Assembly (NCBI RefSeq): GCF_004379255.2
Contig: NC_056049.1
Location: 23,482,063-23,546,062 of the forward strand
Length of the DNA: 64,000 bases
Reading direction: 5' to 3'
Source of the DNA: Salvia splendens
Lineage: Eukaryota; Streptophyta; Magnoliopsida; Lamiales; Lamiaceae
Shown in pieces: positions 23,001 through 34,413 of the stretch (position 1 is its first letter; each line of letters starts with the position of its first letter). A program made the translations under genes and the position numbers. The notes beneath the pieces are model-generated. The model had not been told where the DNA came from, did no database searches, and saw only the letters and a program-made list of their open reading frames with translations.

Positions 23001-26000
23001 AAACTCTGGTCAGAACTCGAGGAGACAGGTCTAGCAGTGAAAAAGGAGACCTATACTATGCGAGTTCCTAGATCACAACGTGGTGGAGAGGTGTGCAAAA
23101 TATTAAATATGGGTTTGCATGAAGATGCACCTTTCTATCTCCTTCTAATGCAAAGTTGCTTTTATCAGATAATAGAGCCTCTAGTAAGCAAACAGTGGTT
23201 TGTGACAATGGATTCGTTGGCAGAAAAGGCTCTCCATGCAGTGGAAAAGGGAGAACTAACCATCCTGCCCGAAAGATTTGAGAAGGTATGTAACACCAGT
23301 TACATATTCCTGTGCTCATCATTTATTTATTTAGCCTTCACCATGTCTGCTGTTAGCTTTGAAGCCATTGATTTTATTGATGCCGCCTAGTCTTGAGCTT
23401 TTGCTTTTTAGATTTCTGAGCAGATCATAGAGGCAACATAAAGCATCAATTTCTGACTACATTGCTCTCTTTAATTTCATTTAGTTGTTTTTTTAAAAAA
23501 TAGTTATTTGTTTGAAGCTGGAGTAATATTCTCACTTGTGTATGTTATGATTATAGATATATAATCACTGGCTGTCAAATATCAAGGACTGGTGTATAAG
23601 CAGGCAATTATGGTGGGGGCACCGCATTCCAGTTTGGTACATTGTTGGTAAAAAATGTGAAGACGAGTACATAGTTGCTAGGAATAGTGAAGAAGCTCTT
23701 GAAAAAGCACGTGAAAAATATGGAAAGAACGTTGAAATATATCAAGACCCAGATGTTCTTGACACCTGGTTTTCAAGGTCCGTTGTCAAGCAAATCAACT
23801 GAATGCAATTCTTCATTTATACCTTCCTTTCTCTGTGTAATGATGTTTCTTCTTCTCAAGTTAAAGACTGTTTTGAATAAATGAGCTTATAATCACTCAT
23901 GATCTACCCTGCGTATGCTAACAAAGAATTATGTTAGAATGATACCTACCACAATTTGGCGCCACAACAGCTGGCTATTCTTATAAGCAACTGTATTCAA
24001 AGTTTTATCATACTATTCCAGAGATTTTGAAGAAGAAAGTGCATAAATCGATAGAACATTAATCGTCTCTTGACAATTTCTCTTTTATCATGTACTGCTG
24101 CACGTTTTCTGGTACAATGAATGTGTTGCTTGGGTGATGATATTTTCTTAAATGCTTTGCCAAATTATTTACATGTTCTGAAGTGTAATATGATAGCTTG
24201 CCAGATGAGTCTAACTAACCACATATGTTATTTCTTAGTGCACTGTGGCCTTTCAGCACTCTTGGTTGGCCAGATGTGTCAGCGGAGGATTTGAAGAACT
24301 TTTATCCTACATCAGTTCTTGAGACCGGGTACTTACACCTCTGCTTGTGCTTTACTTTTAATAGTGCAATATTTACAAGGACCGGGTACCTTTTTGCATA
24401 CTCTTAATAGTGCAATATTTACAAGGAGAAGACCACTTTATGTACTTGAAACTATACTTTTGCATTTATATTAAATGGAACATCAGTTACAGTTACCTAA
24501 AGTTAGATAAAGCAGCAATGCCACTCTCATGAAGTAGAGTTTTTTTTTTTCTTTTATTAAGCTTCATAATTTTCTGACAGATTCATGCTCCTGCAGAGAT
24601 AATGAGATATATGTTAACCCATAAACCCAATATACTGGTTTTACTCTGTCTTCAGAATCCATGTTATATCTACTCTGATTCCTTTCTCCCTCTAAAAGGG
24701 ACTTCCCTTTTGAACATAAAGAAAAAGCTGCTTCATTTGAACAGGCATGACATATTGTTCTTTTGGGTGGCAAGAATGGTGATGATGGGGATTGAATTCA
24801 CGGGCACAGTTCCATTTTCACATGTTTACCTTCACGGACTTATACGAGATTCTCAAGTAAGCAGCAGAGTGTGAGGCACAGGATAGTGCCTCATTCAAAA
24901 GTCATCTTCTGAACCATTTCTAGATCAAAGAATATAATTCACTTCTGATGGAATATCCTTACTGCTGGTATTCATATTTTGCAGGGTCGCAAAATGTCTA
25001 AATCGCTTGGAAATGTTATAGATCCGCTTGATACAATCAAAGATTATGGAACTGATGCTCTAAGGTTCACTCTCTCTCTAGGAACTGCTGGCCAGGTCGG
25101 TTTCCTCTAGAATACCTGCATGTTGCTCTGGAATATACTTGAAGTCCCAAAAACTGTCTAAATGGCATGTCCTCTTATTAATTCATATCCTTTTCATGTT
25201 ATAGGATCTGAATTTATCAACTGAAAGGTTGACTTCTACTAAAGCTTTCACCAACAAATTGTGGAATGGTGGCAAGTTTGTGTTACAGAATTTGCCTCCT
25301 CAAAGCGATTTATCAGCTTGGACAGCTATTCAGGACTATAAGGTTCTTTGACACAACCGTTGCACATTGATCCTGGCACATACTTCTACTTTGTGCTATA
25401 TATATATATGGACGGGTCTGAGAAATAAGGTTGTAATTTTGCAGTTTGATGAGGAAGAGTCACTGCTCAAGCTACCTCTACCAGAATGTTGGGTGGTGAG
25501 ATACAATCATATGGTGGCATTATAATGATGTATGAGCATTCTTTCACTTTTCTAATGAAATGTGATTTATGCAGGTGACAAAACTTCATATGCTGATTGA
25601 TGCTGTCACCATGAGTTATGACAAGTTCTTCTTTGGAGATGTTGCCCGGGAAATCTATGATTTTTTCTGGGCTGATTTTGCTGATTGGTATGTCAAATTG
25701 TGTTTGCTTGTCCTTGTTTTTTGTTTTAAATTCTCATTTCAAGCAAGTGGCACATCCACAAATCATTCGAATCGACAGCATGAATCCTCTTCAAACAGCA
25801 CCTTATAAGGGGATTCGTTGAATGTTGAGTTAGATCCTTAACTTCATGTGGTTTCATTGTTGAGCTCCTATTGTTTTGAAGATCATAGATTAGATAAACA
25901 AAAGTGTGATTGTTAGCTTTATTTATATCTTGATGTGTTCCAAAATATGTAAATCGTTACATTGACAGAGTCTACTCTGTAAGTTGAAACTCAGAAATCT

Positions 26001-28031
26001 TGAGATGATATGTTCGTATCGCTAAATTGAGCTTGGCACTTGTTTAGCAAAACAGATTGAACATGCCTTTGTTCTACAGCAGTGCTGTTATTTTGCTTGT
26101 GTTACTGCTATTGCTTATGTTCTTATCTCATGCTTGTACATCTCCGTAATAATTGCTTTCTAGGCACTCAAAATTTGAATTACTTTTCCATTGTTACATT
26201 GCATGAGTAATGATTAGAATATTTTTCATCCTGCAAAATGTATTTTCCAGTATTTCTGGTTCTTCCTTTCACCTCACCGGTGCTTACCTTTTTTCTGGAT
26301 AGGTATATTGAAGCAAGTAAAGCCCGGCTCTATCAAGGAGATGACACAGTTGCTGCTGTGGCACGAGCAGTTCTCTTGTATGTCTTTGGATCAATACTGA
26401 AATTACTTCACCCATTTATGCCATTTGTAACTGAAGAGCTTTGGCAGGTAAAGACGTCTCGGATTCTTACAGGCATGTCTTAATTTGCTTTTGGAATTAG
26501 CCTTGATATATATGGAGCTATTACACTAACAAAATGCACGACCTCACAATCACAATAACTTTTGTTCCTGGGCTAGCTCGTAATTGTTTTTGGTTGTCAG
26601 AATTTTATCCATGCATATGCTGTTCAGGCTGGACATCTAGATGTTAAAGCCTATCCATGTTGTTTCTCATGGAGTTCTGATTTTTTTTTGTTTTTCATCT
26701 ATGGAATTGTAACTCTGCTGTTTGATATAATGGCCCCTCTTTACATTTGTATTTTCCATACAGTCATTACCCAACAGAAAAGAAGCTCTTATAGTATCAG
26801 CTTGGCCATCAACCTCTCTTCCAAGGCAAGCCGAATCTGTGAAGAAATTTGAGAATTTACAGGCTTTGGTAAGTTCTAAACCTATCATTATTTGCCTGGT
26901 CAGTTGGATGATTATTTGCATCTGCTGTATCTCAGACACGAGCAATTCGAAATGCACGGGCAGAGTACTCTGTTGAACCAGCAAAGCGTATATCCGCATC
27001 AATTGTTGCAAATGCAGAGGCTATCCAGTATATTTCTGTAAGTTGGCCAAATTCTTCAGTCTATATTATAGCTTTGGATTAGTCAACCGGATATTTTTCT
27101 TTTTTCTGAGCGATTTCATCTATATATTCTCACATTATATGATTTCGCGGTATGATTCATGATGCAGAAAGAAAAGGATGTTTTGGCTCTTCTCTCTAGA
27201 CTGGATTTGGAGAATGTAAGCTTTACCCAATCTCCCCCAGGTAATGCTCTTGCCATCAATAGAGTAGCTAATGCATCTTTTCTAACCTCGCTTGTTTTTG
27301 TTTCAAGAAATTTCATTTATGTAAAAATGAATTTCAGGAGATGCTGGTCAATCAGTCCATCTTGTTGCCAGTGAAGGTTTAGAAGCATACCTTCCACTTG
27401 CTGACCTGGTAGATATCTCGGCTGAGATGCAGCGCCTTTCCAAGCGCCTAGCTAAAATGCAAACCGAATATGATGGACTTATGGCTCGCTTAAGCTCTCC
27501 AAGTGTAAGTAGTCGAAGATGATTATTTTGTGTTTTTCTTTCCTATTTTCTAGATTTACACATGATTGTACTCACGTCGACCATGCTTATGCGCTAAATT
27601 TGATCATAACAAGTGAAAAAGTGAAGTCTATTAATATACACACACTTGTAAAGTTAGTTTTCTTCAGCATTAGCAGAAAATATATTATCGTCTCGGTAAA
27701 AACCAACATAAATGTCATAAAAAGAATCAAATATCTTCCTTTCTTGTGAATTTATGTATATTTCAGGTAAATAACTTCCATTCTATCCTATGAATTGCTT
27801 TCATTTGGAAGGGGCAATATCTGCCTATTGAATACTGTGACATATTGCATTCAGTTACACTCCAGAAATCCAATCATTTCTGTTTATCCACAGTTTGTTG
27901 AGAAAGCCCCTGAGGATATTGTTCGTGGGGTTCGAGAAAAAGCAGCAGAAGCAGAAGAGAGAGTAACTTTAACAAGAAACCGGCTAGCTTTTCTCCAGTC
28001 CACAGCGCTCATGCCAAATCAAGCTCAATGA
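17035..28031 (+). CDS. Valine--tRNA ligase, chloroplast/mitochondrial type (27 exons)
   Basis: Class I aminoacyl-tRNA synthetase charging tRNA-Val in organelles. Exons: 17035-17182, 17423-17510, 17984-18110, 18202-18285, 18739-18833, 19255-19346, 19576-19629, 19973-20025, 20101-20168, 20948-21023, 21958-22041, 22740-22888, 22973-23090, 23169-23285, 23557-23777, 24239-24328, 24745-24856, 24985-25095, 25205-25342, 25445-25495, 25575-25687, 26303-26447, 26764-26868, 26936-27037, 27168-27240, 27338-27504, 27894-28031. All junctions are GT-AG. The sum is 2919 nt, an unbroken 972 codons plus stop. The first 50 residues are Ser/Arg-rich, as in a transit peptide. HIGH motif HMGH is at 111-114 (within [14 protein letters not shown]), editing-domain motif [10 protein letters not shown] starts near 278, KMSKS is at 595-599, and a C-terminal coiled coil spans about 899-969. 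Arabidopsis EMB2247 is the likely counterpart. Appears functional. Confidence 0.95.
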
Positions 28032-28515
28032 AGTCCGACCTGTACTCGACTTATTCTATCACACTTCTGGTAAAGATGACACATGGTGCATCACATGGAA
28101 GGTCTAATTTTCATGTACAAGATCAACCTTATCTTCGTCCTTGTGCAGCTTGCCCGGATCTCTCGAATACAGCTGAAGTTAGTGATCTTCTACTATGAAA
28201 TATGAATTGATGTATAGCTATTTTGGTTCCATTTCTTTAGCATATTCTGTTCTATAATGTTTGATTCTTTCAAGAAGTAGAGAAGTTGGAGATGCATAGT
28301 ACTAATTGTTACGGAACAATTGAATATGAATGGATTCAATTTTGTTTATTCACGTAAAACTTGAAATTATGAAGTTCCAATTTTTCTCAGTTGTCTCATT
28401 CATTTGCAAAACGACATCTTTTAGTAACACTCTCAAACGTTATTTCATTAAAATTAGTATGATTTTATTCTTTTACGTTTTTTCTTATTTCAATTAAATA
28501 ATGACACTTTGAGCA
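28032..28515. other. 3' region of the valyl-tRNA synthetase gene and spacer
   Basis: Likely 3' untranslated region followed by AT-rich spacer, about 480 bp, before the convergently oriented dioxygenase pseudogene. No other feature seen. Confidence 0.4.
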
Positions 28516-28798
28516 TTAACAATATGTATGCATTAAACAATTGAGAAAACTCCATTTACCCTCCATTTTCTTTGGAAGTGTATAACGAAGGTACTCAATA
28601 TAATCAACACCATCTTTGAACACTCTTGGCTGAAGCTTCTCATCCACCATAGCTTCCGATGGATTCAACTTCACATCATTACCTGGAATCACAAATGCAG
28701 CAGCAGAAATTCTTGGTTTTTCCACATTTGTAACAGCCTTATGCTCAATGCTCTTGTATCTCCCGTTGCTCCATGCCTGCACGAGAACCAACAATGGC

Positions 28799-29238
28799 CA
28801 ACGTCTTAAAAACCGAACCAACAATCGAATCCGGCAATGCCATTGTTTAATTCATGATTCAATCGGTCAAATCGGTTTTACCACTGATTGAACCGAAATA
28901 CATACAGAACATAATTAAATATATACTCAATGCAAAAACATTAAAATTTAGTGAAAGGGAGTACTATATAATTAAATATAATAATATAAAAAACAGTAAA
29001 TTAATTAAATAATAAAAACAATTAAATAAAACATTATAACTAATTAATTAATTACTTTATACATTATTCAAATACCTTCTAAATTTTTAATTTTACCAGT
29101 GCATTGTTTTATTAATATTGAGTGTGTTTTATTACATTTTGATATAATTATCCAAAATTAAAGGTCATTATAATTCATCGTGCCAATTCGCGTCAAACCG
29201 GTCGAACCGGCTGGTCCGATTCAACTTTAAAACACTGA
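28799..29238. mobile_element. Decayed hAT-like repeat in the last intron of the dioxygenase pseudogene
   Basis: AACGTCTTAAAAACCGAACC on the left roughly mirrors GGTCCGATTCAACTTTAAAA and CACTG on the right. The interior is AT-rich with CGGTT-type words near both ends. No target duplication was found. Confidence 0.4.
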
Positions 29239-29667
29239 TTTGATCATGTACTTACCTCCATAGCATCACCAATGTTTATTACCAACGCATTCGGGAACGG
29301 CTCGACGACGCGCCCTCGTGCTTGATCTGGAGGGCGGTGATCGCCTCGTCTTGAACCAGCAGAGTGATGGAGCTGGAGTTGGAGTGCGGGCTGACCCCAA
29401 GGACTAGATCCGGCCTAGCACACTTGGGATAGTAATTCATTCTTATCCCTTGCTTCACATCTCCATGTAGCTCCTTCAAAAAATCTCTTTCAACTCCCAT
29501 CAATAGTGACAAATTGCCAAATATCTCATCACTCACTCTCTCCAACACAATTGCATACTCTTCAACTGCCTCCCTGCAGTTCAATCAGAGAAATAAGCGA
29601 TTCATATTTCTTATTGGGACGTCCAAAATTAAGTACTAATACATTTCCTTTTCTGGCCAAGAAAATA

Positions 29668-29904
29668 CTCCCTATGTCCCATAAAAGTTGAGTCACTTTA
29701 TTTTTTGCACTCGTTTTGAAAAAATCGTAATAAATAGTTAGAATGGATTAATAGTAAAATAAAATCGAGAATAATGCAGATAAGAGTCTTCTCTACATTA
29801 TTTTCAAATTTACTTTATTATTTATCCACTTTAACTATTTATTACGACTTTTTTAAAACGAGTGCACATAATGAAGTGACTCAACTTTTATGGGACAGAG
29901 GGAG
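29668..29904. mobile_element. Fold-back Stowaway-like MITE in an intron (237 bp)
   Basis: CTCCCTATGTCCCATAAAAG and CTTTTATGGGACAGAGGGAG are nearly perfect inverses, flanked by TA. The inverted similarity extends over about 70 bp per arm (TTGAGTCACTT, GCACTCGTTTT, AATAAATAGTTA), so it folds as a long hairpin. It lies in intron 2 of the dioxygenase pseudogene. A further single end (GGGACAAATGGAGTA) is at about 29994. Confidence 0.85.
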
Positions 29905-30328
29905 TAATATTTATTCTCTCTCATACTTTATTAACTAACTGAACACTTGTTTTTTAATTCTCAGCCAAAAATGAAATGCATCACTTAAGTCGGGACAAAT
30001 GGAGTATAATTGATGATGTGACCACATACTTGAAGCCGGGGACCGTGAGAGGCCAATACTTGATGTTCCTCGCCTCAGCAGGCAACGTGATTAAGAAGAG
30101 AAGGTCGTTCCAGTCGAGCTTCTGATCCTCGGAGACTACATAGCCCTGTCCGTATCCCTCAACATCGTTCGCTGCCATAGCATATCTCTTCTTCTCAGAC
30201 AATGGCAGATCGAAAAAGCCGGCCATTGCAGCCTTCATCTTGGCTAACACACTATCCGCACTGTGGTTAATTATCTGCATTAAGAATACGTCTTATGTTA
30301 CAAACCGATATGAGACACCGGAGTCTGT

Positions 30329-30349
30329 AACAACAACAACAACAACAAC
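30329..30349. repeat. (CAA)n microsatellite
   Basis: About seven CAA units in intron 1 of the dioxygenase pseudogene. Confidence 0.9.
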
Positions 30350-30719
30350 GATGAAAAAAATGTACCTGGAAGAAGCCCCATTCCTGGCAAGCGACGTCTA
30401 GCTTGGTTCGTTCATCTTCGTTGCCAGCAGCAAGCAAAGAGAGATCGATGACAGGAATGTCATAAGAAACAGAGGCTAAGTCAGAGGCTTTAGGCCTGTC
30501 CTCGAGGTGCTTTATGTATCTTTCGGGTATGTTTGAGGGTCGTTTCGCTCTATCTCCTGCGCGCTCGGAACTGGCAAAGAACTTCCATAGCCTAATCCTT
30601 CACCCTCTTGCAATGCTCCCATTTTCACAAACTGCACTTCTACTTTACCAGATTGAGGTATTTGTACAATGCATTAAGAATCTTAGTACTAAGGAGATGC
30701 CCCTAGCTAGAGGTTAGTT

Positions 30720-31791
30720 TCATCTTCTTTCCTATGATTGGAATTTGTCATGATAGTAGATAGTTTTGATTGATAGAATGGGATAGATTCCAATTTAGAT
30801 TCTTGCATTTGGCAATTTTGTAAATGGGAGATCACTGCCAGCACAAATATTTTAAGTTGGTTTTTCCAATCATCATTGTTCTAGGCTTCCCTTCATCGTA
30901 TTAGTTGTCTCTAGTTCGGTAGTAATAACAGAGTAATGCAATATTATTTATTTTGGAATCACTATTACTTGTGGCTATTATAGTTGAAATGTTCTCTTGT
31001 CAATTATGTGCGAAAGCTCCAGTCATCACTATGAAACATAGAAAAGTTATTAGATCAAAATTCGTACTCAAAATTTAGAATATATAGCCTTTAATAAAAC
31101 AAATCTATACTCCCTTCGGTCCTCATTATTGTCACATATTTCCTATTTAGATGGATCCCGATAAATTCATTTCACTTAGTAAGTGTACTCTAAATTCCAC
31201 TAAAATTAGGGTACACACTCTAGCTACTGACTTTTTTCAATTATTTTCATTCACAACGTCAAACAATTTTTTATAATCCGCACAGTCAAATATGCAATAT
31301 TTCGAAGCCCAAAAGATTTCTTCTTTACAATTTCTAGCAGTTTTGCCTCCAAGATTCTCCCAATTTCTTCATTTTTATGGCTTGAATTACTTGACAGTTC
31401 CTGCAAATTTCTCCCTCAATCAGATTCCATTTTATCAGAAACTATAGTTCTGCAAATCAATCCAAGTCTTGTGCAGAAAGTTTTGGAGAGACGAGCCATT
31501 CCAATTCCTTCCAAGTTTCAAGAGGTATAATCCCCATCCCAATCCCAAGTTCATTGCATCAATTCACAACCAGTTGCTGGTCGAATTAATTGAACAATTC
31601 GAAATTAAAGAGTTGAACTTCATTAAGAAAACGAAAAATCGAGGTGAAGGTGGTCGGAGAGATTTGAGGGAGGTTATGGAGACGTCACCCCCTTTTGATT
31701 CATCAATGTATCTGAATTTGAATATGAATTGGAAGCATAGCGTTTGAATCCGCTGCTTATTGTGCTTTAGAAATCCCTAATTCCAGAAGAA
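30720..31791. other. Intergenic DNA between the dioxygenase and APO4-like pseudogenes
   Basis: A single Stowaway-like left end (CTCCCTTCGGTCCTCATTAT) is at about 31109. A 92-codon ORF at 31469-31747 (+) has no recognisable domain and may be transcribed leader of the APO-like locus, since an AG acceptor-like site (TTGTGCTTTAG) follows at about 31770. No firm gene. Confidence 0.35.
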
Positions 31792-32354
31792 ATGCTTCGA
31801 GTCCTAAGAAATTACAGCACAAATTCGCGCCGGGTCGTGGATCTAAAAGGAAACTCAGGCATATGATCCTGAAGCGAATCGAGCACCGCGCCCGCGACTA
31901 TCCCGTCAAACCTATACTTCCGGCGGCGCGTGAAGTCCTCCGTGCCAGAACCGCCCTCTACAGTGGATTCTCAACACTCCTCTGCCACATACCGGTTTGG
32001 GCTTGCAAGTAATTTCACCAATCTCCCCCATTTTATTTATGTTTATTATTTCAATTTTAATTTCATAATCGAGATTGTCATTATATGTGAAATTGAATTG
32101 AATTGGTTGTTTAAGCTACAAATTATCATATGTGTCCATTTTTAAAAAAAATTCAGGATTTGTTCGTATTCAATACCTTTTTTTTTGTTCTATCTTGTGG
32201 TGATTTGGGATAAATGTGGTGTATATGTCTTCCTAATAGAATTGCCCCTCATTGTTGTCGATTCACTTTGGGTGATTAGCATGGATTTATAGAAATAACA
32301 TCGGCTTATTCACGACATACTTAATTAATGGATCGAACAACTTTGGACTTATAA

Positions 32355-34326
32355 GAGCATCCATAATGGTTTTCGCCGAGCCATAGCCAAGCCACAAACT
32401 CCTCCTGCCACATCATCAGCACTAAAAATCCTTCTGCCACATCATCAGGACAAGCAAATAGCCCAGCAATAGCCTAGCCACATCACTCAAAATTATATAA
32501 AACAAATAATAATTGACAATCACACAAAATACGGAATTAAATTTACGACACAGATACGGGAAAATTCAATAATATTATTTAAATTAAAAAAAGTATATTA
32601 AAAAAATACATTAATTTAAAAAAAAGTACATTAAAAAAATACATTAATTTTAAAAAAATTACATTATTTAAAAAAAACCCGACCTCCGCCTCACTCCCCG
32701 TCTCCGTCGCCCCCCTCGTCGCCGCCTCCGTCGCCGCCGGTACCCCTGTGCCGCGGTGGCCTGCAAATCGTCACGCATGCTCACGAGCAATGTGTGAAGA
32801 AAACTCTTCTCCTCGGGGTCCTCTGCCGCATTCCAATCGGCTAAAGTCTTGACCATCTGAGCCCGCATTTGTTGACGCGCGAAGAATTTGAGATCCTCTG
32901 TCGACTGGCCAAGGGGGGATGCCGACTAGACCTCCTAGGACCCCCCGGCGCCCCCCTCACCTCCCGTTGTGCCCGCCTTTGACCAACCGGGCGAGTTCGG
33001 CGAGCGAACGATGGAGGGGACGGGAGTTCCTGAGCACCCTCGGGGAGGTCGTGGGAACCGCCGCAGCTGCCGCTGTAATCACCGGTATAGTTCAGTCGTT
33101 GCTTCTTCAGCCAGCCAGCGTCGACACCTGCCCATAACTTTTCGGAGTCGTTCAGCACCTCATAGCAGTTCCAGTAGGTGAACTCCTTATACAAACCGGG
33201 CTAGGGGAAGGCTTTCTCCGCTATCCTCCTGCAGTCATCCTCCGTTTGGCCACTGCTCTGCATGCGGAGGGCGTTGGCGTACAAGCCCGAAAATCAGGAG
33301 ACCCCAGCCTTGATTCGGTCCCACCCCTTCCGGCACTCCTCCCTGTTGCGCGGCCTCCCCTATGGGCAAAATGCCTTGTAGGTTGCTGCTATTTTGGCCC
33401 ACATGTTGACGATCCTCTGATTGTTCGAAGTGAGGGTATCATCGCAAACACCCACCCACGCCTTGGACAGCGCGACGTTCTCCGCATCCGTCCACTTCCT
33501 CCGTACCGAGCAGTCGTCCTCAACCGGTTGCGACGACTCGCCGACCCTCTTGCCCTTCCCCTTCCCCTTCTTCTTTGGGGGGCCCCGACCCCGCCCTACT
33601 CCCCCCGTTTGAACGGGAGTTTCCGGAACACCGAGAAGATCAAACCCCAACTCCTCTAAGGAGAAAGTCTCATATTGCATGAACTGCGCCTCCGCTGAGG
33701 TCGATGTGTGCGAAGAAGTAGTCGAAAAATCAAAACTTGGGCGATAGACGTTTTTCCCCCCGGCGTCCCCTGCATCGCCGGTACCCCCGGCGTCCCCTGC
33801 GTCGCCGGTACCCCTCCCGGCATCATCTGCATCCCGGGTCCCCACCCTGTCATCGCCGGTAACCCCCCGGCATACTCCCCCCCCGGCTGCCATCCCGGGC
33901 ATCATCTGATGCCACGGGTACATGTTGTAGTACCCGGGCATCGGACCCCATCCACCTCCCACGGATACCAGGGGAGTTTGAGACCCGCTCGTCATTGGAG
34001 TACCTTCGTTGTTGTTCTCCATTTTACGTTGTTGATCTTGTACAGAAATTAAGATAGAGAGAGTACTCGTTAAAACAAGTGGTGCGAATGAAAATGACGT
34101 GCAAAGCGCGTATATAGTGTTTCGAAAATTAAAAAATAAAAAAATAAAAAAAAATCGTTGGCCGATCGCTCGCCGGTCCGGAGCCTGCAATGGCGGTGAG
34201 CGGATTGGCATGCGCTCGCCGATTTTTTCGCCGAAATGGTGCTGGCCGGTTACAATGGTTCGGCGAGCAAACCGGCGAGCGCCGGAGATCGGCTAGCCGG
34301 TCCGCTCGCCGCCATTGTGGATGCTC
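32355..34326 (-). mobile_element. PIF/Harbinger-type element with ORF1 remnant, in the APO4-like intron
   Basis: GAGCATCCATAATGG at the left and CCATTGTGGATGCTC at the right are inverted ends of a 1972-bp insertion. The flanks read TAA and TTA, compatible with TWA-type target sites but not a clean direct repeat. The subterminal sequence is rich in GCCGAGC/GGCGAGC. The only coding remnant is the SANT/Myb-like ORF1 listed separately; no DDE transposase is present, so this is a non-autonomous, decayed copy. Confidence 0.7.
32850..34022 (-). pseudogene. SANT/Myb-like (NAM-associated) ORF1 of a PIF/Harbinger-type element, broken
   Basis: Starts MENNNEGTPMTSG at 34022, runs through a Gly/Asp-rich repeat and a basic stretch (PPKKKGKGKGKR), then a trihelix/SANT-like domain with RRKWTDAENVALSKAW and NNQRIVNMWAKIAATY. 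In the same frame it then meets TAG, TGA and TAG where family members have sense codons (after AFCP, KAGVS and EKAFP), continues with EFTYWNCYEVLNDSEKLW, and later shifts frame. In plant PIF/Harbinger systems this protein assists the transposase in DNA binding. Such ORFs are often mislabelled glutathione S-transferase T3-like in databases. At least one stop (CGA to TGA) fits decay of methylated CpG. Confidence 0.75.
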
Positions 34327-34413
34327 TTAGAGGGGAAAGATAGTTGTCATCAAGTTTCTTGAAACTTCACTTGCAGATGTAGTGATGCCTGGCTTTTAGA
34401 GGGGAAAGATAGT
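34327..34413. repeat. Short direct repeat next to the Harbinger-type insertion
   Basis: TTAGAGGGGAAAGATAGT occurs at about 34327-34345 and again at about 34396-34413, immediately right of the element. Confidence 0.6.

Larger units (their letters stand above)
28516..30622 (-). pseudogene. 2-oxoglutarate/Fe(II) dioxygenase pseudogene (SRG1 / flavonoid O-demethylase-like)
   Basis: Four exons, in transcript order about 30622-30366, 30274-30030, 29573-29256 and 28776-28516, all with GT-AG borders and matching phases. They encode a DOXC-class dioxygenase: N-terminal SSLPVPS..EI and DIPVIDLSLL, middle EGYGQGYVVSEDQKLDW, C-terminal SIEHKAVTN and RIS of the 2-oxoglutarate site. At least three lesions are visible. 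A one-base loss near 30526-30532 puts a stop soon after NDPQT. A frameshift near 29309-29316 lies between IKHEG and VVEPFPNALVINIGD. The iron-binding HxD appears as HSN (in SPHSNSSSITLL), so one metal ligand is missing. Introns carry a MITE and a decayed hAT-like repeat. Relatives include SRG1-like enzymes and the basil flavonoid 7-O-demethylase; the exact substrate class is not determinable. Confidence 0.85.

Noticed and set aside
31469..31747. 92-codon ORF upstream of the APO4-like pseudogene
   Set aside because: No recognisable domain. APO4-type proteins start at the position equivalent to 31792, so this is not its N-terminus; at most transcribed leader.
32668..33659. ORFs on + and - with Arg/Pro/Gly-rich proteins
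   Set aside because: Shadow frames of the decayed Harbinger-type ORF1 in GC-rich DNA.
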